Positions 56,808 to 64,000 of a stretch of 64,000 bases of DNA are shown piece by piece; position 1 is the first letter of the stretch; every line of letters starts with the position of its first letter. The DNA lies in contig OY969903.1 of the NCBI GenBank assembly GCA_963704405.1, positions 1,426,001-1,490,000 of the forward strand, in the 5' to 3' direction. The DNA is from MFD01213-c1 sp963704405 (GTDB lineage Bacteria > Planctomycetota > Phycisphaerae > Tepidisphaerales > Tepidisphaeraceae). The translations under genes and the position numbers were made by a program. Below the pieces are notes generated by a model that saw nothing but the letters and a program-made list of their open reading frames with translations, was not told where the DNA came from and did not search any database.

Positions 56808-57704
56808 TTAAAACTCAAACACTAAACTGCTCACTACGCCCCAATTCATCTCCTCCCTTGCGCCCTGGTCGATCGGGAACACATACCCGATCCCCACGCG
56901 CGGCTGGACCACACCGATCGGGTTTAAATTGAGCCGCACGCCCGCTGTTGCTGTCAGGATGTTGGTTTGATCGCCGTTGTTTAAGCCGCGTTCACCGACG
57001 AGTTCGACTTCGGGAACGATACGGGCGATGCCCGGCACATGGACATCGGATTCTTCCAGCGCCCAGCCGAAGACGGCCGCATATTCCAGCGTCTGTTTGC
57101 CACCGTCCTGCGGGCCGATCAAGGTTGAAAGGCCTGCGCTCGCCTGGACGCTGAAATGCTGACCGATTCGCAGCAGATTAAATAGCTGCGGCACCACCTC
57201 CCAATCCTTCCCGAGCGGCGAATCCGTTGGAACCGCCACCTCCAGCGCCCCGGCGAGCGTGTAATCCACCCGCTCATCCGCCGACACCACCTCAAAAATC
57301 GGATGCCGGGCGGCCACCTCAATCGCCCCGATCCCCTCCTCTCTCGTATGTACCGACTTACCGGAAGCGACATCAAATGCCCGATGCGTGCTCCGTTCAT
57401 AGGGGGCTTCAATTTCCAGCGTCAGTTGTCCGATCGGCTTCTCCACCTCTGCCGTCACCCTATCGCTGACATCGCCACTTTTTTCCGTATGAATCCAGTC
57501 GATTCGGGCTTCATCGTCCACATCCATCTCCGGCGCCTGAAACGGCTCGGGAAACCAGTATTGCCCGTAGTAGCTGCGATGGTCCAAAAGCCCAAACCAG
57601 CCATAGCGCCCCTCCCCTTCGGCTGGAGGCGCGGCACGTACCACCGGCATAAACCAGAACCCAATCGCCCAAGCCGCGGCCACAACACTGGTTAAATAGT
57701 TCAT
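56808..57704 (-). CDS. Outer-membrane beta-barrel protein, unknown function
   Basis: About 298 residues from the ATG at 57704. A signal peptide (SVVAAAWAIGFWFMPVVRA) is followed by alternating strands rich in aromatic residues and short turns (QLTLEIEAPYERS, DYTLAGALEVAVP). It ends in SLVFEF, with the C-terminal phenylalanine that barrel-assembly machinery recognises. It resembles small porin-like barrels of Planctomycetes. A perfect 29-base palindrome abuts its start codon, so a repressor probably controls it; an iron- or metal-linked role would fit but is inference. Confidence 0.75.
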   Translation of the reverse strand: MNYLTSVVAAAWAIGFWFMPVVRAAPPAEGEGRYGWFGLLDHRSYYGQYWFPEPFQAPEMDVDDEARIDWIHTEKSGDVSDRVTAEVEKPIGQLTLEIEAPYERSTHRAFDVASGKSVHTREEGIGAIEVAARHPIFEVVSADERVDYTLAGALEVAVPTDSPLGKDWEVVPQLFNLLRIGQHFSVQASAGLSTLIGPQDGGKQTLEYAAVFGWALEESDVHVPGIARIVPEVELVGERGLNNGDQTNILTATAGVRLNLNPIGVVQPRVGIGYVFPIDQGAREEMNWGVVSSLVFEF

Positions 57705-57731
57705 ATAATTGAGACTAAGTCTCAATTATAT
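57703..57731 (-). promoter_or_regulatory. Perfect 13-base-arm palindrome over the promoter of the outer-membrane protein gene
   Basis: ATATAATTGAGAC, a 3-base centre and GTCTCAATTATAT form a perfect inverted repeat ending at the start codon. The inner part reads TGAGACT-T-AGTCTCA, the 7-1-7 pattern of Fur-family boxes. A perfect -10 box TATAAT (57725-57730, reverse strand) is inside one arm, so a bound repressor would cover the promoter. The -35 region is weak. Fur or a related metal regulator is an informed guess. Confidence 0.65.
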
Positions 57732-58320
57732 TTTGTCAAGGCGGTCCAAAAGGCGCGGCGTCGGCCTCTATGACTTCCCGTCGTTAATCCCCCGCCAATA
57801 CTCCCCGTTTCCATCTACCCTAACAAATTTTCAACCCTCTCTCCAAAAATCTTGCCGCTCCCTGCCTTATCCACTACCTCATTGGGTACCGTCGGTGGAT
57901 AACTTGGCCTCGTGGGTATCGCAAATTGATTGTCGTTAAATTCCTCGTATCTTAACCTTCGGTCAAGCAATCATTAGCGTACGGTGAGGCATGCACTACG
58001 CCAGATTTAGTAAAGTTCTGGTTGATCTCTACCAGATGTAGTGTATAGTCCGATTCGTTCAACGGGAATGAATGGGACGGTCGAAAAGCCAGCCGCACAT
58101 CTGTCGGGAAAACTTTTCGGCATCGGTATTGCAAAGAAACCGTCAAAGTGCTCTGCTGTAAAAATCAGCAGGGGCGGTTTTGAGTTGATCTGAATTTCGT
58201 CGAGTCGCTGTTAGGGAAGATGGCGTTTCATCAAGGTTGTACCGGCGTTGCGGCGTCTCCCGGGGTGGAACCCCCGCGTCACGCATGTTTAATTGCCGGC
58301 TTCGTTCGGGTAATCCTGCC
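57732..58320. other. Control region between the outer-membrane protein gene and dcd
   Basis: No gene is supported in about 590 bases. The dcd side contains a possible promoter, TTGATC at 58022 and TATAGT at 58044 (16-base spacing). The block 57800-58060 is A+T-richer than its surroundings. Short frames here lack motifs and ribosome sites. Confidence 0.4.
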
Positions 58321-58881
58321 ATGGGCATCCTTTGCGACACCCAAATTCGTGAGCTGATCGGCATCGAGCCGTTTGAAGACAACATCAAGCGGCCCGGCAA
58401 AGTCAGCTACGGCGTCTCCAGCTACGGCTATGACCTCCGCGTCGGGCCTGTCTTCAAAATCTTCACCAACGTCAATTCTGAGATCATCGATCCCAAGCGC
58501 TTCAGCGACCGGTCCTTCGTCAACATCGACACCGATGAGACCGGCAAGGATCACGTCCTGATCCCGCCAAACAGTTTTGCGCTGTGCGAAACGGTCGAGA
58601 CCGTCTCGATGCCGCGCGGTTATCTCGCGATCTGCGTCGGGAAAAGCACCTATGCCCGCTGCGGCATCATCGTGAATGTCACGCCGATCGAACCGGAATG
58701 GCGGGGCAGGATCACCCTCGAAATTTCCAATACCACTCCCTTGCCGGCAAAGATTTACGCCAACGAGGGGATCGCCCAACTGATCTTCCTGAAAGGCGAA
58801 CGCGTCTGTGCCGTCAGCTACGCGGACAAAAGCGGAAAATACCAGGATCAGCCGGGGCTAACGCTCCCCCGGGTTGACTGA
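58321..58881 (+). CDS. dcd: dCTP deaminase
   Basis: The 186-residue enzyme shows YGYDLRVGPVF, IPPNSFALCETVETVSMP, VGKSTYARCGIIVNVTPIE with the catalytic region, and NEGIAQLIFLKGE. It deaminates dCTP to dUTP as a homotrimer, feeding dTMP synthesis. I chose the ATG at 58321 (MGILCDTQI); the longer frame from 58237 has no conservation. It precedes the B12-dependent ribonucleotide reductase, another nucleotide-precursor gene. Confidence 0.93.
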   Translation: MGILCDTQIRELIGIEPFEDNIKRPGKVSYGVSSYGYDLRVGPVFKIFTNVNSEIIDPKRFSDRSFVNIDTDETGKDHVLIPPNSFALCETVETVSMPRGYLAICVGKSTYARCGIIVNVTPIEPEWRGRITLEISNTTPLPAKIYANEGIAQLIFLKGERVCAVSYADKSGKYQDQPGLTLPRVD

Positions 58882-58914
58882 ATAAACACCGGTCAACCCA
58901 CAAGGAGGCCTGTC

Positions 58915-59355
58915 ATGGGGTCGTCACGTCTGCTGTTGTTTACTGGATTCGCAATACTCGGTGGGCTGTCGCTCGGTCTTGCCGGATGTGCTCCGACGCC
59001 TCCGCCTGCTCCGTCCGCTCCGGCGGGGCCGACTCCCTTTGAAGCCGGCAAACCGCCGTATTTGATCCCGGCAAATGCCGTCCGCGTCGCCGAAGGGCCG
59101 CCGCCGCTGTCTTATATTCCGAGCGCCGCTGCCACCGTCTACATCCTTGACGACAATACGCTTTCACTGGTGAACACTAGCGAAGTGCCCGCCAATGTCT
59201 CGGGCTCGTTCTTCGTCATTGACGGCACTGAAAAAGCTGTACTCGTAAAAAGTGCATCCGAGCCAAGCCAGCGTCTCGTTCTGGCTGCTCCGATTGATGT
59301 GAGTCATCGTTTTTCCATCTGGGTCATCCGCCAAAACTCGGCGACCCAACCTTAG
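58915..59355 (+). CDS. Small lipoprotein of unknown function
   Basis: The 146-residue protein has a strong ribosome site (AAGGAGG), a lipoprotein signal ending LGLAGC and a Pro/Ala-rich linker. The last 75 residues look like a beta-domain (TVYILDDNTLSLVN, SGSFFVIDGTEKAVLV). I recognise no family. It lies between dcd and nrdJ on the same strand but is unlikely to share their role. Confidence 0.78.
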   Translation: MGSSRLLLFTGFAILGGLSLGLAGCAPTPPPAPSAPAGPTPFEAGKPPYLIPANAVRVAEGPPPLSYIPSAAATVYILDDNTLSLVNTSEVPANVSGSFFVIDGTEKAVLVKSASEPSQRLVLAAPIDVSHRFSIWVIRQNSATQP

Positions 59356-59461
59356 AAATTGTGCGGGACGTCTGGCGGCCCGCCCTTCATGTGAAGGGCA
59401 GACCGCTTGCCGCCCCAGTTGTAAAAGTTTGTTGTCTGCAGAACAGGGAAGGAATCCTTCT

Positions 59462-62400
59462 ATGAAAATCACGCGCCGCTTCACTAAATCCGGCCAGGAC
59501 GTTTTCTCCACCATCGCCTACGAAAAGCGCACCAGCAGAATTTCCAATCCTGACGGCTCAGTCGTGTTCGAAATGAACGACGCCGAAATACCCAAAGATT
59601 GGAGCCAGCTTGCCACCGACATCATGGTGAGCAAATATTTCCGCAAGGCCGGTGTGCCGCAGGTTGATTCCGACGGCAACCCCATCCGCGATGCCCACGG
59701 CAACATCGTCACCGGCCCGGAAAAATCCGCGAAGCAGGTCATCAACCGTCTCGCCGGCTGCTGGCGCTACTGGGGTGAAAAGCACGGCTACTTCGACACC
59801 GCCGAGGACGCGCAGGCATTTTACGATGAACTTTCGTACATGCTGCTCAAGCAGATGTGTGCCCCCAACAGCCCGCAGTGGTTCAATACCGGATTGAACT
59901 GGGCCTACGGCATCACCGGCCCCGCCCAGGGCCACTTTTATTGCGACCCGCGCTCCGGCGAAATGCTCAAGAGCAAAGACGCCTACAGCCACCCGCAGCC
60001 ACATGCGTGCTTTATCCAGTCCGTCTCGGATGATCTCGTCAACGAAGGCGGCATCATGGACCTCTGGACCCGCGAAGCCCGCCTCTTCAAATACGGCTCC
60101 GGAACCGGCTCGAACTTCTCCAGGCTCCGCGGCGAAAATGAACCCCTCTCCGGCGGCGGCAAAAGCAGCGGCCTGATGTCCTTCCTCAAGATCGGCGATC
60201 GCGCCGCCGGCGCCATCAAGTCTGGCGGCACCACCCGCCGGGCCGCGAAGATGGTCTGCCTCGATCTCGATCACCCCGATGTCGAGCAGTTCGTTAACTG
60301 GAAAGTGCGCGAAGAACTGAAAGTCGCCTGCCTCGCCGAAGGGATCAAGCACATCGCCAAGGACCAGCAGGAGCTGGCGAAAAAGCTCGGGCTGAAGCTC
60401 GACTATGACTTCAACGGCGAAGCCTATTTCACGGTCTCCGGCCAAAACTCAAATAACTCTGTCCGCATCCCCAACCGCTTCTTTAAAGCTGTTGAAGACG
60501 ACGGCGAATGGACGCTCACCAACCGCACCAACGGCAAGGCCCACAAGAAGCTCAAGGCCCGCGACCTCTGGGATCAGATCGCCTTTGCCGCCTGGCGCTG
60601 CGCCGACCCCGGCGTGCAATATGACGACACGATCAACCAGTGGCACACCTGCCCGCGCTCGGGCCGCATTAATGCGTCCAACCCGTGCGTCACCGGCGAC
60701 ACGCGCGTGCTGACGCCCGGCGGCATCTGGCGCCGCATCGATCAGATGATCCATCTCCCGGCGCGCATCGTCACCAACCTGGATCGCCAGGAAATCCACG
60801 TTACCGACGGCTCATTCCCCACCAGCACCAAAGACGTCTTCGAACTCCGCACCGCCGGCGGATACAGCGTCCGCCTGACCGCCGACCATAAAATCTGGAC
60901 CAAGACCCGCGGCTGGGTCGCTGCCAAAGACCTCACCACCCGCGATGAAGTCCGCCTTCCTTCCAAGCCCGCGGCGGTTCAGGAGATCGGCGAACCGCAG
61001 GATGCGAAATTCTTCCAGCTCCTCGGCATGTTCGTCTCCGACGCCAACAGCAACCCATCGGCGCTGCGGCTCGATGCCTGCCTTGCCAACGTCACTACGG
61101 CCGAAGAATTTGCTCAATACGTCAACAGCACATGGGGCGACCGCGCTTATGCGGACGACTATGTAAACCAGCTTATGGTAGACGGCGGCGCTTCGGACAG
61201 CGGCTCTTCTGACGCCGCCTCCACGAGCGACACGGATGGCGGTGAGGGGTCGGCTCCTACCCTCACCGCCGCCGTCACCCATCGCCGCCTTCTCAGCCGC
61301 ATGAAAGCTTTTGTCCGGAACGATTCTGGCCACACTGCGACGACGACCGTCCCGGTCCGCCGCCTCAGCGACGAAGCCTTCACCGCCGGCCTTGCCGCCC
61401 AGAAGCACATCCTCAGAGGCCTTTTCACCGCCGACGCAGCCGTGACCGACGGTGCACTGGAACTCCGCAGCGACAGCCTGGGCCTTCTGCAGGATGTTCA
61501 GTTGATCCTGCTCGGCTTTGGTATCCAGTCTTCGATCCAGCAGGCGCCCGGTGGTGCACAGCAGGCGGAAGAATCTGCCTGCCAATCGCCTGCCGCCTCC
61601 TCCCGGCTTTCAACCGACGGCGGAGCCGTCGACAGCGGAGCGCTGTCCAACCGGCAAGTGAACACAACCCCACTTGGCCAGCGCGGCGATTTCAACATCG
61701 CGTGCAGCGACGCAACTGATAGACGCCACGGCTTGCGTATCGATTCGGGCAGCCTCCGCTCTTTTGGAAAACACGTCGGGCTTCTCCCCGGCCGCAAGCT
61801 CCAGCAGCTTGCCACGCTCATCTCCCATGCCATTGCCCGCCCCGACGGCGCTGTCAACTGGGACCACGTCGCCTCTTTCACCCCCATCGGCCGCCAGCAG
61901 GTCTTCGACCTCACCGAGCCTCATACTCACAGCTTCATCGCCGGCGGCATCACCGTCCACAACTGCTCTGAGTATATGTTCCTGGACGACACGGCCTGCA
62001 ACCTCGCCTCACTGAACGTACTGACATTCTTCGACGGCGAAACGCGCACCTTCGATATCGAAGCGTATAAGCACGGCGTGCGCATCTGGACCATCGTTCT
62101 CGAAATTTCCGTTCTCATGGCCAGCTTCCCCTCTGAAGAAATCGCGCGCCTGTCTTATAAATACCGCACCCTGGGCCTCGGCTATGCCAACCTGGGCGCT
62201 ATGCTGATGCAGGCCGGGATTCCATATGACAGTGAGAAAGGCCGCGGAATTTGTGCGGCGTTGACAGCGATCCTGACGGGTGAGTCTTACGCGACCAGCG
62301 CCGAGATGGCGAAGGAACTGGGGGCATTCCCCGGCTATGCTGAGAATCGTGCTGAAATGCTGCGGGTCATCCGCAACCACCGCCGCGCCGCCTGGGCGCC

Positions 62401-64000
62401 GGCGGGAAATCGCCGGTCCCGCCGTCGATCGGCTCTTATGAGTCCCTCGATATTCATCCTGTGCCGATCGATTCCACCCAGTTTGTCGATGGCGATCCGC
62501 TCGCTTCCCGCCGAATGCTCGCGTCGGCCCAGGACTGCTGGGACCGAGCGCTTAGCCTTGGCGAGATGCACGGCTATCGCAACGCACAGACAACCGTCAT
62601 CGCGCCCACCGGCACCATCGGTCTGCTCATGGACTGCGACACCACCGGCGTTGAGCCCGATTTCGCGCTCGTCAAATTCAAGAAGCTCGCCGGCGGTGGT
62701 TATTTCAAAATTGCCAACCAGTCGCTCCGGCCGGCCCTTGTCAATCTCGGTTATACCCCCGAGCAGATCCACGACATCCTGCGCTACTGCCTTGGCACCC
62801 TGAGCCTCCACGATGCCCCGCATATCAATTGGATGTCGCTCAAAGGAAAGGGATTCTCCGAGAAAGACCTTCAGAAAATTGAAGATTCGCTCGCAGGCCA
62901 GTTTGAAATTTCCTTCGCTTTCAGCCCCTGGTCTCTCAGCACTGAAACCCTCGAGCGCCTCGGTGTCAGTGAAGCGGAGCGGCAGGCCGCCAATTTCAAC
63001 CTGCTTCGCAAGCTTGGCTTCACCAAAAAACAAATCGACGAAGCCAACGATCACATCTGCGGCGTAGGCACCGTCGAAGGCGCACCCCATCTCAAGCAAA
63101 TCCATTACCCCGTCTTTGACTGCGCCAATAAGTGCGGCAAGCGCGGGCAGCGCTACATTGCCGTCGAAGGACACATTCGCATGATGGCCGCCGCCCAGCC
63201 CTTCATCAGCGGCGCGATCAGCAAGACCATCAATCTCCCCAATGAAGCCACGGCCCAGGACATCAAGCAAAGCTATGAACTCAGTTGGAAGCTTGGCCTT
63301 AAGGCCAACGCGCTCTATCGCGACGGCAGCAAGCTCAGTCAGCCGCTGAACGTGAAGAGCGACGAGGAAGTCGAAAAAACAATTGACGAAGACGATGAAG
63401 AAAACGTAACCGCCGCAAGAGAAGAAGTCGCGCATGAAGCCGTCACCGGCGTGCTTGTTTCGGCCGCGGCACCCCAATCTGAAATCCGAAATCAAAAATC
63501 TGAAATCTCGTCAGACAATCTCGAGCCCACCCACACCAAGGTGATTGAAAAGATCATTGAAAGAATCGTGGAGCGCCCCTGCGCCGCCGCCTGCCCGATA
63601 CACGCAATGCCATCACCCACAAGTTCGATGTTGCCGGTCATGAAGGCTACATCACCGCCGGCCTTTATGAAGACGGCCAGCCCGGTGAAGTCTTCATCAC
63701 CATGGCCAAAGAAGGCAGCACCATCGGCGGCCTGATGGACTCCATTGCAACTCTCGTCTCCGTCAGCCTTCAGTACGGCGTTCCTGTCGAAAGCCTCGTC
63801 CGCAAATTCGAACATGTCCGCTTCGAACCCAGCGGCATGACCCGCAACCAGGACATCCCCATGGCCAAGAGCTTGGTGGATTACATCTTCCGCTGGCTGG
63901 CGATGGAGTTTATTCCGGGGTATCGGTCAGCGAACGCGCCGCAGCGGGCAAAGAAACCGGCGGCGACTCCTGCGCCAGCCCCGGAAGGGCCGACCAACAT
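59462..64000 (+). CDS. nrdJ: B12-dependent (class II) ribonucleotide reductase with intein; two frameshifts, runs off the window
   Basis: The enzyme makes deoxyribonucleotides with adenosylcobalamin and needs no oxygen. The N-terminal extein shows CAPNSPQWFNTGLNWAYG and FKYGSGTGSNFSRLRG. An intein of 426 residues (60686-61963) splits SNP-CSEYMFLDDTACNLAS. The extein goes on with TTVIAPTGTIGLLMDCDTTG and DLINLPNEAT-type TINLPNEATAQDIK, then a TSCPD domain (HEGYITAGLYEDGQPGEVFI). Frames slip at 62394-62396 (one G missing) and 63576-63579 (one C missing); both repairs give family sequence. Start ATG 59462 follows GGAAGGA. The C-terminal end is outside the window. Confidence 0.93.
60686..61963 (+). 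mobile_element. Intein with degenerate LAGLIDADG endonuclease inside nrdJ
   Basis: The insert starts with Cys (CVTGDTRVLTPGG, block A), has block B SVRLTADHKIW with the histidine, and ends with HSFIAGGITVHN before Cys+1 of the extein, so all splicing residues are present. FFQLLGMFVSDAN and LRGLFTADA are the two LAGLIDADG motifs, with Asp kept but the following Gly changed to Ala. A Ser/Asp-rich stretch (about 61190-61260) lies between. It splices itself out of the protein; homing activity is doubtful. Confidence 0.9.

Noticed and set aside
57709..57939. Rightward frame starting MRLSLNY next to the outer-membrane protein gene
   Set aside because: It shares these residues with the leftward frame only because both read through the palindrome; the rest has no conservation.
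1..64000. CRISPR arrays, rRNA genes, prophage modules
   Set aside because: No regularly spaced repeats, no rRNA sequence and no phage structural genes were seen.

Overview
The window reads as a piece of a planctomycete chromosome, most likely of the class Phycisphaerae. This is inferred from gene content: a B12-dependent ribonucleotide reductase, many TPR and lipid-anchored envelope proteins, a degenerate MnmE-like GTPase, a TatC with a long loop, and a GxxExxY remnant. No rRNA or species marker is present, so the placement stays tentative. About 48 protein genes and one tRNA gene can be supported.

Layout. 0-3.1 kb: the tail of a methyltransferase and three tandem family-2 glycosyltransferases. 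3.4-9.2 kb: an alpha-galactosidase and a ribose-type sugar ABC transporter (binding lipoprotein, double ATPase, permease). 9.2-23.5 kb: housekeeping genes, including an MnmE-like GTPase, rseP-dxr, ACT and STAS regulators, a HemQ/chlorite-dismutase-family protein, an M20 peptidase, an EamA transporter, a GNAT, aroA with a phosphatase, ThuA and a family-9 glycosyltransferase. 23.5-28.5 kb: a foreign-looking island made of an IS66 remnant, a TcmP-like protein, a GIY-YIG-type (T5orf172-like) protein and a multi-spanning membrane protein, ending at tRNA-Pro(TGG). 28.5-35.8 kb: a metallophosphatase, then a glycoside hydrolase-glycosyltransferase fusion, an ABC exporter and a second glycosyltransferase, which together look like a glucan synthesis and export cassette. 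35.9-50.7 kb: VOC protein, M29 aminopeptidase, aldo/keto reductase, metG, phosphohexomutase, truD, rplM-rpsI, an NfuN-domain protein, ribF, nrnA, a family-4 glycosyltransferase, a TPR protein and an orphan HicB. 51-64 kb: envelope lipoproteins, tatC, a redoxin without cysteines, a YwaF-like membrane protein, an outer-membrane protein behind a perfect palindrome, dcd, a small lipoprotein and nrdJ with an intein, cut by the window end.

Two large-scale patterns cut across the genes. First, about ten otherwise intact genes carry single-base frameshifts, mostly at short G or C runs and mostly deletions. Read together they look like uncorrected sequencing errors rather than gene decay, so I annotate them as whole genes. 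Second, third-codon choice and strand skew change in blocks: plus-strand genes are G-ending in roughly 3-23 kb and 46-50 kb but C-ending in 32-42 kb and 51-64 kb. One switch falls inside ribF at its domain boundary.

The strongest candidates for undescribed biology are the TcmP plus GIY-YIG island and the GH-GT2/ABC/GT cassette.
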